The notes under the pieces were generated by a model, which was not told where the DNA came from, did no database searches, and saw nothing but the letters and a program-made list of their open reading frames with translations. Both the position numbers and the translations under genes were made by a program. This document shows, in pieces, positions 22,683-30,753 of a DNA stretch of 33,437 nt. How positions within the stretch are numbered: the first letter of the stretch is position 1; each line of letters opens with the position of its first letter. The DNA comes from Methanobacteriota archaeon (GTDB taxonomy: Archaea > Thermoplasmatota > E2 > DHVEG-1), in contig CAIRCU010000025.1 in assembly GCA_903877165.1 (NCBI GenBank), positions 1 through 33,437 of the forward strand, in the 5' to 3' direction.

Positions 22683-23294
22683 TTAGGGTGGTGTGGTGAT
22701 GATGCGAACGAGTGTCACATCGTAGATGGCTTTGATTTTTGTATGGAAGGAGAACTGGGCGGGGATGGGGAAGGTGTATCCTTTCTCTAGTGAAATTTCG
22801 CCGTTGCATGCGGCTATCATTTTCCTAAGAAATGGGATGGTTTTTGTGAGATGCAGGGAATAGATGACTGCTGCGACTTCGAAGCCTTTCTCAAGGAATC
22901 TACGGTCGGCTTGCCGGTTGGCTTTCTGTGCACCGAAGGGTGGGTTCATCAGCACCGTGTCGACTTTGGTCTTCACCGCGTCGATGTCGCTTACTTCGTA
23001 GTCGATGTCGAGATGTTTGATGTCCGCGTATGCTTTGGCTTGGCCGATGAGGCGGGGGTCGCTGTCAATGCCGATGACGTGGCGGGCGCCAAGGAGGGCG
23101 GCGCCGACTGCGAAGATGCCGGTACCGCATCCAAGATCGAGCACGGTTCTGTCGGCGATGTCGCCGTAGCGGAGTGCGGTGTAGAGGAGGTCGGCGGCGA
23201 TGGGTGCGGGGGTGAGGTACTGCTCGCGGGCGGGGTCCGGCTGTGTGGGTGCGGGGATGTCTTGAAGCATGATTTCGAGGGCGCGCTGCTTCAT
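22683..23294 (-). CDS. COG2263-type RNA/N6-adenine methylase (METTL5-like)
   Basis: A 203-residue class I methyltransferase. EQYLTPAPIAADLLY (25-39) is the typical N-terminal signature of COG2263. Motif I VLDLGCGTGI is at 51-60, acidic motif II ends IGIDSDP at 74-80, and the catalytic NPPFG is at 117-121, typical of N6-adenine methylation. Archaeal relatives of METTL5 are candidates for small-subunit rRNA m6A methylation; the substrate is inferred from the family. The start is ATG 23294. The open frame continues through the antisense of tRNA-Ala to 23543, but that is not coding. Its promoter region is shared divergently with tRNA-Ala. Confidence 0.87.
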   Translation of the reverse strand: MKQRALEIMLQDIPAPTQPDPAREQYLTPAPIAADLLYTALRYGDIADRTVLDLGCGTGIFAVGAALLGARHVIGIDSDPRLIGQAKAYADIKHLDIDYEVSDIDAVKTKVDTVLMNPPFGAQKANRQADRRFLEKGFEVAAVIYSLHLTKTIPFLRKMIAACNGEISLEKGYTFPIPAQFSFHTKIKAIYDVTLVRIITTPP

Positions 23295-23390
23295 GGTGTT
23301 CGTCGGATGTCGAGAGCCGTTGTCGTGTTTTTTAAGGTTTGGGATGCCATAAGTTTTATTTGCTGTTGGGTATTGTAGGGGCAGCCTACA

Positions 23391-23462
23391 GGGCTCGTAG
23401 ATCAGCGGAAGATCGCCCGCTTGGCATGCGGGAGGCCTCGGGTTCAAATCCCGACGAGTCCA
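23391..23462 (+). tRNA. tRNA-Ala (anticodon GGC)
   Basis: 72 nt. Acceptor GGGCTCG pairs with CGAGTCC through one G-T pair; the discriminator is A and CCA is not encoded. The anticodon arm CCCGC-TTGGCAT-GCGGG gives anticodon GGC. The T arm is CTCGGGTTCAAATCCCGA. AGTTTTATTTG at 23352-23362 lies 29-39 nt upstream as TATA element, and T6 at 23467-23472 follows as terminator. Confidence 0.96.
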
Positions 23463-23466
23463 CTTA

Positions 23467-23472
23467 TTTTTT
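23467..23472 (+). terminator. T-tract terminator of tRNA-Ala
   Basis: Six T residues beginning 5 nt after the tRNA. A second, longer T-rich run lies at 23547-23561. Confidence 0.6.
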
Positions 23473-23572
23473 CGTGAATTAGTGGTGTTGTTGGATGGTC
23501 GTCGTCGCTGAAGCGCCCAGGAGAGAATCGATGACCCTGCCAACCCTTTTTAATTTTTTTTCGTTTATTTAA

Positions 23573-23612
23573 ATATCTTCTATTTAAGTTCATGCTAACA
23601 ACATTTAAATAT
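23573..23612 (+). promoter_or_regulatory. Repeated TTTAAATAT elements upstream of the ArsR-like regulator
   Basis: TTTAAATAT occurs at about 23568-23576 and 23604-23612, with a related TATTTAAG at 23581-23588. The copy at 23604 has the right spacing for a TATA box of a start near 23636. CTATAAATA (23638-23646) just before the ATG is another AT-rich element. The repeated arrangement could be core promoter plus operator of the regulator itself. Confidence 0.45.
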
Positions 23613-23647
23613 GAGACAAGTCGATTTGGGGCAGACTCTATAAATAG

Positions 23648-24187
23648 ATGACGACTATGATTCGCACCAAGGTAATAAACGATTCCACCGATCTCGTCAC
23701 GATCATCCGTGCCTTCGATTCTCCAATCAAGAAAGAAGTGTTCACTGAGATCTCCCGAGACTGGACGCCGTCCAGTATGATCCTCACCAAGTTCGGTGAT
23801 GAGGGCCACGACGCCCTCGAGTTCTTCGAAAAGATGAAGCTCGCAGAGACCAAGTGGACGACCCCGGAGGAAGGCGTCAACGGCAAACCCCAGAAGATGT
23901 ACCGGTCCTTCTACTCCTTGTTCAGCATCAACATCTCCTGCCCGGTCAACGAGATTAGCGAGATCTTCAACATCTCCTCACTCGACAATTCGTCCTTTGA
24001 GCACCTCGAAGAGAAAATCTATGACTTCATCGGCGACACCGGCACATTCGCCAACAAGGTCTCCGAGAACTTCCATATCTCCAACACCGCGCTCAAAGCC
24101 CTGGTGAAGCGCTCGAACCGCTTCCATTACACCGGGTTGAAAATCTCTCGTACCCCGCTGTTTGAGGCGACGACAAAGGCCTTTTAA
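23648..24187 (+). CDS. ArsR-like winged-helix transcriptional regulator
   Basis: A 179-residue protein. Residues 15-60 form a winged-helix-like unit: LVTIIRAFDSPIKKEVFTEI, then SSMILTKFGDEGHDALEFFE, then KMKLAETKW. YRSFYSLFSINISCPVNEIS follows, and a second helix-turn-helix-like part from about 120 on (TFANKVSENFHISNTALKAL). This matches, from memory, a family of archaeal ArsR-type regulators common in Thermoplasmata and methanogens. Single cysteine, so not an obvious metal sensor. ATG 23657 (MIRTKV) is an alternative start three codons on; no ribosome-binding site is seen, consistent with a very short leader. CarS follows after 24 nt. Confidence 0.72.
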   Translation: MTTMIRTKVINDSTDLVTIIRAFDSPIKKEVFTEISRDWTPSSMILTKFGDEGHDALEFFEKMKLAETKWTTPEEGVNGKPQKMYRSFYSLFSINISCPVNEISEIFNISSLDNSSFEHLEEKIYDFIGDTGTFANKVSENFHISNTALKALVKRSNRFHYTGLKISRTPLFEATTKAF

Positions 24188-24211
24188 AACACCACGAGTT
24201 TTCGTCTCGCC

Positions 24212-24808
24212 ATGGATGCCACTGTCCTGGCTCAGGCGTTTTGGATCATCATCCCTGTGTACACCGCGAACGCTACCGCGGTGCTCGTCGGCGGTGGGAC
24301 GCCGATTGATTTCGGAAGACACTGGCGTGACGGCCGACGGATTCTAGGCGACGGGAAGACCTGGAGCGGGTTGCTCGTCGGCACCCTCCTGGGAATGATT
24401 GCCGGCTTCGGCTGCGCGGTCGCCGCCTCCTTCATGCAGGGCACCGAGTACGCGTTCGTTGGTCTGACCGCGTTTGAAGGCTTCCCGCTCATGATCCCGA
24501 TTCTTTTTTCACTGTGTTTCGGCGCGCTCCTCGGCGACCTAATCGAGAGTTTTTTTAAACGCCGCGTCGGCATCGCCCGTGGGGACGACTGGATTCCGTT
24601 CGACCAGCTGGACTTCCTGGTTGGAGCCTTGGGCTTCAGCCTCCTCGTCAGTACGGTACTGCAGGTAAGCGGGCTGTCTGCCGCGAACTGGTTCTTCTCC
24701 ACCCTGACTATCTGGCATCTGCTCATCCTGGTCGTCGTCACCCCGTTCATTCACATCATGGCGAACCTCATCTGGCGTCGGGCGAAACACCGACAGACAC
24801 AACATTAA
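24212..24808 (+). CDS. carS: CDP-archaeol synthase CarS
   Basis: A 198-residue membrane protein that transfers CTP onto digeranylgeranylglyceryl phosphate, giving the CDP-activated precursor of archaeal polar lipids. Signature parts are IPVYTANATAVLVGGGTPID, the ILGDGKTWSGLLVG loop (about 44-57), GDLIESFFKRRVGIARGDDW and PFDQLDFLVGAL. These hold the Asp/Lys residues conserved with bacterial CdsA. About five membrane helices are seen. It follows the regulator gene closely (24 nt) and is probably in the same transcript. Confidence 0.93.
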   Translation: MDATVLAQAFWIIIPVYTANATAVLVGGGTPIDFGRHWRDGRRILGDGKTWSGLLVGTLLGMIAGFGCAVAASFMQGTEYAFVGLTAFEGFPLMIPILFSLCFGALLGDLIESFFKRRVGIARGDDWIPFDQLDFLVGALGFSLLVSTVLQVSGLSAANWFFSTLTIWHLLILVVVTPFIHIMANLIWRRAKHRQTQH

Positions 24809-24856
24809 TCAAATCCCCAGGGTTTTCAGAGTCGTACTGGATTGGAGAGATACATC

Positions 24857-25168
24857 ATGGGATCCAAGGAGGATACTGCAGTCATGAACGATTCCCTGAA
24901 GCAGTGGATCTCCAAGGAAGACCAGGTGAAGATCGCGCGGCACATCGAATGCGCCCTTCAAGAGAAGACGCCCTCGGGGAAATGCAATGTCTGCAACACC
25001 AACGACGCCACCGCGATCTGCATCAAGTGCGGCGGCCCGACCTGTCCATCCTGCTACTTCACAATCGTCGGACTCTGCCAGAATTGTCTGTCGAAAGTCA
25101 CCGTGGAAAAATGGAAGAACAAGAAGACCGACTGGAAGTCTATTTTGGGCGTCGACTGGGTGGACTAG
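24857..25168 (+). CDS. Zinc-finger protein (B-box-like)
   Basis: A 103-residue protein with four CxxC pairs between about residues 43 and 79: CNVC, CIKC, CPSC and CQNC. The spacing suits one or two cross-braced zinc fingers similar to a B-box. The acidic N-terminus and the lysine-rich tail ending in WVD are not recognised. TTG 24842 is in frame, but GGAGAG ahead of ATG 24857 indicates that the latter is the start. Its stop codon overlaps the stop of the convergent acyl-CoA synthetase gene. No function can be given; a protein-interaction role is a guess from the fold. Confidence 0.75.
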   Translation: MGSKEDTAVMNDSLKQWISKEDQVKIARHIECALQEKTPSGKCNVCNTNDATAICIKCGGPTCPSCYFTIVGLCQNCLSKVTVEKWKNKKTDWKSILGVDWVD

Positions 25169-26565
25169 CGCGGTTTCTTCCTTGGTTTTGTTGTCCGTTT
25201 CAGCCGTTCTCCTTCTTTCACCATCGCGTACATCGCGCGTGCCGCCCGCCATGAGGACGGATAGATGGGGACTCCGACTGCTTTGAGGTCCTGGACGAGG
25301 TCTTCGAACTCGCGGCCGCCGACCCAGCAGCCGAGAATCGGTTTCTTGTACTCGTGGTGCAGCTTCTGCTGGGCGATCATCTTCTGGATCGCCCCGGTGT
25401 ATTCCCGTGGGCGGGCGTACCCCGCGTGCACGGAGGCAACGATGATTCCGTCGATGTTCGGGTCTTGAAGGAGGGCAAGGGATGAGGACCAGTAGCGGTA
25501 GAACCCAGCATCGGCCACGAGGTCCACCGGGTTGTTCGGACGGATCAGTGAAGGGAGTATCTTCTGCATTTTCTCAAACGTCACTTTCGAGAGCGGGGGG
25601 ACGACTAGGCCATTGGCTTCGCAGGCGTCGGTCAGGAGGATTCCCAGGCCGCCTCCGTTGGTGATGATTCCGATGCGGTTTCCTTGCGCTGGCGGCTGGC
25701 CGGCGAGTGCCCGTGCCATGTCGAAGAGTTCCACGAGGTCGCGGCATCGGATGCCGCCCGATTGGGTGATGGCCGCGCTGTAGATCTCGTCGCTGCCTGC
25801 CAGGGATCCTGTGTGGGACGCGGTCGCGCGAGCCCCTGCTTTCCCTCTCCCTGCCTTGACGACGAGGACGGGTTTGTTACAGGCTTTGATGCTTCTCATG
25901 AACTCGCGGCCGTGTCTGATGCCCTCGATGTAGAGTCCGATGACCGCGGTCTCCGGGTCATTGGCCATGTACGTGATAAGGTCGTCGTCGTCGATGTCGA
26001 TCTTGTTGCCGACGCCGACGATTTTTGAGAGTCCGACGTATTCGTTGTTCGCAAGGTAAATCATGCCCATGCCGAGCGCGCCGCTCTGGCTGATGAGGCC
26101 GAGGTTACCTTTGCGCGGCATGCCGAAGGCGAAGGACGCGTCGATGCCAGTGGATGCGTTCTTGTAGCCCATGGTGTTCGGGCCGAGGATGCGCGTGGTG
26201 CTTCCGGCGATGATCTCTTTGAGTTCCTCTTCTTCCTTGTGGTTGCCGATCTCGCTGAACCCTGAGGAGATGATGATGACCCAGGCGACTTTTTTCTTCA
26301 CGCAGTCTTTGAGGACGGCCGGGACGATTGGCGCAGGCACGGAGATGATGACGAGGTCGAGGCTTCCTGGGATGGCGAGGACCGATTTGTAGCAGCGCAT
26401 CCCCAGGATCTCGTCTTCGTGGGGGTTGACCGGGTAGAGGGTGCAGTGGTAGTCGGAGATCAGGATGTTCTTCAGCGAGGCGTGGCCGATTTTCGTTGGA
26501 TTCTCCGAGGCTCCCACGACGGCGATGCTGCGTGGCTGGAAAAAGGTGGTTAAGTCGTGTCCCAT
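25165..26565 (-). CDS. Acetate/acyl-CoA synthetase (ADP-forming), alpha-subunit type
   Basis: A 466-residue protein. The CoA-binding Rossmann part starts FFQPRSIAVVGASENPTKIG (8-27). The CoA-ligase domains follow, with ILGPNTMGY, LGLISQSGALG, and the phosphohistidine loop ARATASHTGSLAGSDEIY. The third domain has NRIGIITNGGGLGILLTDAC. This is the alpha-type arrangement of ADP-forming acetyl-CoA synthetase, which makes ATP from acyl-CoA. The ATP-grasp beta subunit is not in this window and must be encoded elsewhere if the enzyme is a heteromer. Such proteins are also part of protein acetylation enzymes in other organisms. It is convergent with the zinc-finger gene. Confidence 0.9.
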   Translation of the reverse strand: MGHDLTTFFQPRSIAVVGASENPTKIGHASLKNILISDYHCTLYPVNPHEDEILGMRCYKSVLAIPGSLDLVIISVPAPIVPAVLKDCVKKKVAWVIIISSGFSEIGNHKEEEELKEIIAGSTTRILGPNTMGYKNASTGIDASFAFGMPRKGNLGLISQSGALGMGMIYLANNEYVGLSKIVGVGNKIDIDDDDLITYMANDPETAVIGLYIEGIRHGREFMRSIKACNKPVLVVKAGRGKAGARATASHTGSLAGSDEIYSAAITQSGGIRCRDLVELFDMARALAGQPPAQGNRIGIITNGGGLGILLTDACEANGLVVPPLSKVTFEKMQKILPSLIRPNNPVDLVADAGFYRYWSSSLALLQDPNIDGIIVASVHAGYARPREYTGAIQKMIAQQKLHHEYKKPILGCWVGGREFEDLVQDLKAVGVPIYPSSWRAARAMYAMVKEGERLKRTTKPRKKPR

Positions 26566-26868
26566 ATGTAAACAGTCCCCACGGTGGGAGAGGGATTCTT
26601 TTTCCGTTACTTAAAGGTAGTGACCCCAGAGAGCAGGAATAACCAGGGGGGACTCATTCCCTTCGGGTTTGAAAGATGGGATTCAACGCAAGATGGTTTC
26701 AGCAAATAGACTTGCAAGAAGCTCAGAGTATAAGGCATAATCATTGGCGGATGCTGCCTTTTGTTAAATACTGCGGCGGCCTCCTTTTAAAATGGAGAAA
26801 TGAACGATAATTCTGCTATTGGCTCCTTGTCTGTCTTAAGCCGGACGATACCTATAAAAAGTACTGCC
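26566..26868. other. Intergenic region between the acyl-CoA synthetase and peptidase genes
   Basis: About 300 nt without a supported gene. It contains TTAAGTA-like sequence (about 26610-26617) that may be the promoter of the acyl-CoA synthetase on the minus strand. A reading frame from ATG 26800 runs into the peptidase gene with GGAG before it. It is judged non-coding because the peptidase has its own TATA box and a signal peptide starting later. Confidence 0.5.
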
Positions 26869-26880
26869 TTATATAATAAC
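26869..26880 (+). promoter_or_regulatory. TATA box of the C25 peptidase gene
   Basis: TTATATAATAAC, ending 16 nt before ATG 26896 and centred about 22 nt ahead. It predicts a leaderless mRNA and fixes the start at 26896. Confidence 0.55.
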
Positions 26881-26895
26881 AACAGGTTGATATTA

Positions 26896-29214
26896 ATGAA
26901 GAGTCACCCTCGGTTCTCTCAGGCCGTTAGCTGCATCCTGATACTGCTGCTGACGGTGACCACTGCGGCAATGACCAAGGCGGTCGCAACTCAAGTATCA
27001 GGAGAACAACCATTCACGATTCCGATTAACCAGGTTCAGTATACCTTCGGGACGGTTCAGCTGTCCGGCGGCGCGTTCGCCACTGTTGACTCTACAGGCA
27101 TGCAGGGGTATACGACCGTGCTGGGCGAAGCGAAGCTGCCGGTCATCCGCTACCTGCTGGAGATACCACAGGGAGCGATGCCGTCCGTGACGGTGACCCA
27201 AGATTCTTGGGTGGACTCCTCGCTAGCAGCCCAGGGCGTCCCGGGTCAGATCGTCCCGGTGCAGCCGTCTGTTGTGAAACTCTCTGGAGCCACTGCGCCG
27301 TTCACCTATAATAGTGCTGCCTATGCCTCGGATGCGTTCACGCCAGGAACCGTTGCCTCCATTAAGGTCGTCGGAGAGATCCGCGGTCATATCGCTGCGC
27401 TCCTCGAAGTCTTCCCGGTCCAGTACAACCCGGTGACTGGGGAGTTGCGCCTGCTGACCAGCTGCACCCTGCAAGTCCAACTGCCGGGAAGCAACATGGA
27501 CCTCACGCGCGACACGATCCAGCGGTACGCCTCGCCGTCCTTCGAATCGTTAGAACAGACGATGTTTACCAACTACGGCACACTGGAGGCTGGAACCTCA
27601 AGCCGGAGTGGCGAAGGCTACCTGATTATTGTTGATGATGCGTTCGCCAATGCGATCCAGCCGTTTGCGGACTGGAAAACCAGCCTTGGGTTCGACGTCA
27701 CGGTCACCATGACCTCGGAGATCCCTGGCGGTGTGACCACGGATAACATCAAGGCGTACATCGTGGATGCGTACAACAACTGGCAGACGCCGCCGGCATA
27801 CGTTCTCCTGGTCGGCGACACCCCGCAGATTCCCACCTGGACTGGGCAAGCCACGGGTACGTGCACGGATCTGTATTATGTGACGATAAACACGGGTGAT
27901 TATTTTGCTGATATCTTCATCGGCCGCTTCTCCGGCTCGACCGCGGCACAGATTACCTCGATGGTCGACAAGACGCTCTACTACGAGGCTGGCGTCTTCC
28001 CGTCCAACGACTGGATCATGAAGGCCGCGTTCATGGCGTCGAACGACAACTACCAAGTCTCCGAAGGGACTCACAATTACGTCATTGATACGTATCTGAC
28101 CCCAGCGGGGTACACCTGCGACAAGCTCTACAGCCACGAAGGAGCGACGACCCAACAAGTCAAAGACGCGATCAACAACGGCCGCAGCCTCGCCATCTAC
28201 TCCGGTCACGGCTCCGAGACCAGCTGGGCCGATGGACCGCCCTTCAGCCAAGCCGACGTCAACTCCCTGACCAACGACGGATTCTACCCGTTCGTCTGCA
28301 GCCACGCGTGTCTGACGAATCAGTTCACGGTTTCGGAATGCTTCGGGGAGACCTGGGTGCGCGCTGATCACAAAGGCGGACTCGCGTTCTGGGGCGCCAC
28401 CGATTATTCCTATTGGGATGAGGACGATATCCTGGAGCGCAGCATGTTCAAGGCCTGGTTTGAGGATGGCGTCGATTTCACCTGCGGCATGACCAACGCG
28501 GCGCTGTACTACCTCTACCAACACTATGGTGGCGGTGGCAACTCCCAGTACTACTACGAGGAGTATAACCTGCTTGGCGACCCCTCGGTGAAGCTCTGGC
28601 GCGATACGCCCAACCCCGACCTACCGCCGGCCACCCCGAACACACCCTCCGGGCCGACCACGGGAGTCACATTCATCACGTACACCTACACGGTCGCGGT
28701 CCCCGCTGATCCTGAAGGCCAGAAGGTCTTCATGCAGTGGGACTTTGGGGACGGGAACCTCAGCACCTACCAAGGGCCGTACACCGCTGGTGATCAGGCG
28801 CAGATGGCCTATGCATGGCACGGTCCCGGGGCCTATGACCTGCGGGTCATGGCCATGGATATTAACGGGTCGAAGAGCGGCTGGTCTGAGCCTCTTGCCA
28901 TCACGATCAATATGAAGCCGCGGTTTAATGTCACGGCGGTGAACGGCGGAATCGGGATTCATTTCAAGGTCAAGAACACCCTCAACCAGACCATGACCAA
29001 CATCGTCTGGTCCGTCAATATCAAAGCACCACTGGTCTTGATTTGTACCGGGATGGGTGGGGTGATTTCATCCCTGCCTGCCGGCCAGGAAGCCACGGTG
29101 AAGACTGGGACCTTGTTTGGGTTCGGCAAGATCACCATGAAGATCACTGCTGGTGATGCGACAGCCCAAGCCTCCGGGTTCCTCTTCGGGCCGTTCGTCT
29201 TTGGTGTGAAGTAA
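26896..29214 (+). CDS. Secreted gingipain-type (C25) cysteine peptidase with PKD domain
   Basis: A 772-residue exported protein. The signal peptide is at 1 to about 30. A propeptide-like beta domain follows (about 35-220, with TVLGEAKLPVIRYLLEIPQG). The C25 catalytic domain covers about 230-570, including YLIIVDDAF, DWKTSLGFDVTVTMTSEI and YVLLVGDTPQIP. The catalytic His438 lies in YSGHGSETSW and the likely nucleophile Cys472 in VCSHACLTNQF; the domain ends NLLGDPSVKLW. A PKD domain (about 590-670, FMQWDFGDGNLS) and a C-terminal beta domain of about 95 residues follow, the latter ending FGPFVFGVK. I recall this tail from secreted proteins of Thermoplasmatota genomes. A T-rich terminator follows. 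Likely role: extracellular protein degradation. Confidence 0.9.
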   Translation: MKSHPRFSQAVSCILILLLTVTTAAMTKAVATQVSGEQPFTIPINQVQYTFGTVQLSGGAFATVDSTGMQGYTTVLGEAKLPVIRYLLEIPQGAMPSVTVTQDSWVDSSLAAQGVPGQIVPVQPSVVKLSGATAPFTYNSAAYASDAFTPGTVASIKVVGEIRGHIAALLEVFPVQYNPVTGELRLLTSCTLQVQLPGSNMDLTRDTIQRYASPSFESLEQTMFTNYGTLEAGTSSRSGEGYLIIVDDAFANAIQPFADWKTSLGFDVTVTMTSEIPGGVTTDNIKAYIVDAYNNWQTPPAYVLLVGDTPQIPTWTGQATGTCTDLYYVTINTGDYFADIFIGRFSGSTAAQITSMVDKTLYYEAGVFPSNDWIMKAAFMASNDNYQVSEGTHNYVIDTYLTPAGYTCDKLYSHEGATTQQVKDAINNGRSLAIYSGHGSETSWADGPPFSQADVNSLTNDGFYPFVCSHACLTNQFTVSECFGETWVRADHKGGLAFWGATDYSYWDEDDILERSMFKAWFEDGVDFTCGMTNAALYYLYQHYGGGGNSQYYYEEYNLLGDPSVKLWRDTPNPDLPPATPNTPSGPTTGVTFITYTYTVAVPADPEGQKVFMQWDFGDGNLSTYQGPYTAGDQAQMAYAWHGPGAYDLRVMAMDINGSKSGWSEPLAITINMKPRFNVTAVNGGIGIHFKVKNTLNQTMTNIVWSVNIKAPLVLICTGMGGVISSLPAGQEATVKTGTLFGFGKITMKITAGDATAQASGFLFGPFVFGVK

Positions 29215-29227
29215 CCCTTCACCCCCC

Positions 29228-29242
29228 TTTTTTTCTTTTTTT
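29228..29242 (+). terminator. T-rich transcription terminator after the C25 peptidase
   Basis: Seven T, one C, then seven T, 14 nt after the stop codon and preceded by a C run. Archaeal RNA polymerase stops at such T tracts. Confidence 0.65.
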
Positions 29243-29313
29243 CCTCCTCGTTTATTTAGACGTAAAAAGGTTGTATGATGTATTTGTAAGGATATTTATC
29301 TATATATATATAC

Positions 29314-29829
29314 TTAAGGGAGGAATTCACGCATGGCGGCGACCACCTCAGCGCTCGTTTCCGCCTGCCGGTACGCCTCCAGCGGCTCCCGGTTCAACAC
29401 CAGGAAATGCGGCGCCCACTTGTACAATTGCACCAACTCTATGGCTTGCTCCACGTTCCCGATGATGTATAGTGCTGCTGCGAACGCCTCCAGCGTCGTC
29501 AGCTGGAACGGCTTCCCGTAGTTCACCGGATTCACCGCGACTAAAAACGGCAATGCCCGCGACGGGTTCTTCGCCTCCAGCACTCCGAACGCGGACTCCG
29601 CAGTCTTCCACGAACAATCCACGGCTACCAGCCCATATCGACGAACAGCGATCGTATCCTCGGCAGAAAGGCTCTTCTTGGAAAACGGACTGAGCAGGAT
29701 CGCATTACGGGGGACTTGATGGAAATTCGTCATCAGTTCCGCTTGTTCGAACCGATGCATCTTGCGCGCCGTGCACTTCTTCGGGTCGTCTTCACTGTAG
29801 TGCACCACGACCAACCGAACCCTAGCCAT
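29314..29829 (-). CDS. tsr3: Tsr3-type rRNA aminocarboxypropyl transferase
   Basis: A 171-residue protein. The N-terminus VRLVVVHYSEDDPKKCTARK is followed by AILLSPFSKKSLSAEDTIAV, GLVAVDCSWKTAES and LPFLVAVNPVNYGKPFQLTT. LEAFAAALYIIG comes next, all conserved Tsr3 elements (SPOUT-like fold). Tsr3 transfers the 3-amino-3-carboxypropyl group of S-adenosylmethionine to a hypermodified uridine in helix 31 of small-subunit rRNA. The start ATG 29829 overlaps the end of the taw2 gene by 8 nt, with CAGGTGAG just upstream, so the pair is translationally coupled. Confidence 0.92.
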   Translation of the reverse strand: MARVRLVVVHYSEDDPKKCTARKMHRFEQAELMTNFHQVPRNAILLSPFSKKSLSAEDTIAVRRYGLVAVDCSWKTAESAFGVLEAKNPSRALPFLVAVNPVNYGKPFQLTTLEAFAAALYIIGNVEQAIELVQLYKWAPHFLVLNREPLEAYRQAETSAEVVAAMREFLP

Positions 29830-30667
29830 TCGTACTCACCTGCACATCCAGCACCACATGCGACACTCCGGGCGCATAGGACTTGACCTCCCTCCAAGAT
29901 ACCAGACGAACCACCCGCTTATACGACCGTGCCACTACCTCCAGCGCCTTCAACGGTCGATCCGGGCATAGGCGCGTCGGCACCGCCTCATGATAGTGAA
30001 TGAAACCTTGTTGCTCACGAAGGCACTCGAATGCAACGGGAGCATACCGCACCGTGTCCTCCAGATACCCCAGCACCACCCGATTTGCGACACCCCGCGG
30101 CGCCACTACTTGGTTATCCCCTAAGAGCGGCACGACCACGTCCGTCACATGGTTCAGCACAAGATTCTGACACAGGAACCGATACGCCACCGGGTTGATC
30201 TCACAGGCGTACACCCGAGCAGGCCGCCCATGGACCGCGATTGGCAGCGTGAAATACCCGATGCCGGCGAACAAGTCCACGACCGTCTCCCCCGGCCGCA
30301 CCACCTGCCCCATCCGGATCCGCTCCGCCATGTTCCCTGAGGAGAACATCACCTGCCCCGGGTCCAACCGATACCGCACCCCGTTCTCATGATGTGTCGT
30401 CGTCGTGGCCTCAACCCCCCAGATCTTCCGCACCTGCGGCACGCGATGCTGACCGCTGATTCCTCCGACATCCTCAAGCACAGCCTTGCAGCCCAAGACC
30501 GAAGCATATTCCTGACAAATAACCGTTCGATCCTCCCAAAGCTCGGGAGCAAGCCGCAGGATCAACACCTCGCCGACCTTCTCCCACTTCGACGGAAGAA
30601 ACTCGATACGCGTTCCAAGTCGCGGCGCAAGCGCAGCCACGATCTCGTCAAACGGCGTCTCCCGCAT
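29822..30667 (-). CDS. taw2: Taw2/TYW2-type tRNA wyosine aminocarboxypropyl transferase (Trm5 family)
   Basis: A 281-residue protein of the Trm5/TYW2 class. The N-terminal domain has WEKVGEVLILRL and YASVLGCKAVLEDVGGISGQ. The Rossmann domain has HHENGVRYRLDPGQVMFSSG, motif I VVDLFAGIGYFTLPIAVHG, motif II VYACEINPVAYRFLCQNLVL, and ANRVVLGYLEDT where Trm5 methyltransferases have an NLP motif. LGYL/LGLI at that place marks TYW2/Taw2 enzymes, which transfer the aminocarboxypropyl group of S-adenosylmethionine to the wyosine precursor at tRNA-Phe position 37. A Trm5-like methyltransferase role is less likely. ATG 30667 lies 28 nt after a TATA box and is preferred over the longer frame to 30715. 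Confidence 0.85.
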   Translation of the reverse strand: MRETPFDEIVAALAPRLGTRIEFLPSKWEKVGEVLILRLAPELWEDRTVICQEYASVLGCKAVLEDVGGISGQHRVPQVRKIWGVEATTTTHHENGVRYRLDPGQVMFSSGNMAERIRMGQVVRPGETVVDLFAGIGYFTLPIAVHGRPARVYACEINPVAYRFLCQNLVLNHVTDVVVPLLGDNQVVAPRGVANRVVLGYLEDTVRYAPVAFECLREQQGFIHYHEAVPTRLCPDRPLKALEVVARSYKRVVRLVSWREVKSYAPGVSHVVLDVQVSTNG

Positions 30668-30691
30668 CACCCACCAATCATCGCCTCCCGC

Positions 30692-30698
30692 TATAAAA
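30692..30698 (-). promoter_or_regulatory. TATA box of the taw2-tsr3 operon
   Basis: Reads TTTTATAG on the minus strand (TATAAAA on the plus strand), 25-31 nt before ATG 30667. It predicts a leaderless mRNA. Confidence 0.55.
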
Positions 30699-30753
30699 CC
30701 CCACCTCCCCTCCAAAACCTAGATGAACACACACCCGATTCCCCCAGGTTAGG

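Noticed and set aside
22519-22809. N-terminal extension of the uL15 frame
   Set aside because: It overlaps the methylase gene and intergenic DNA and has no ribosomal protein character; the family N-terminus starts at 22518.
23295-23543. N-terminal extension of the methylase frame
   Set aside because: It reads antisense through tRNA-Ala. The methylase signature begins shortly after ATG 23294.
27598-28524. 308-codon minus-strand frame opposite the C25 peptidase
   Set aside because: No recognisable motif, and the plus strand carries signal peptide, catalytic His and Cys and a PKD domain.
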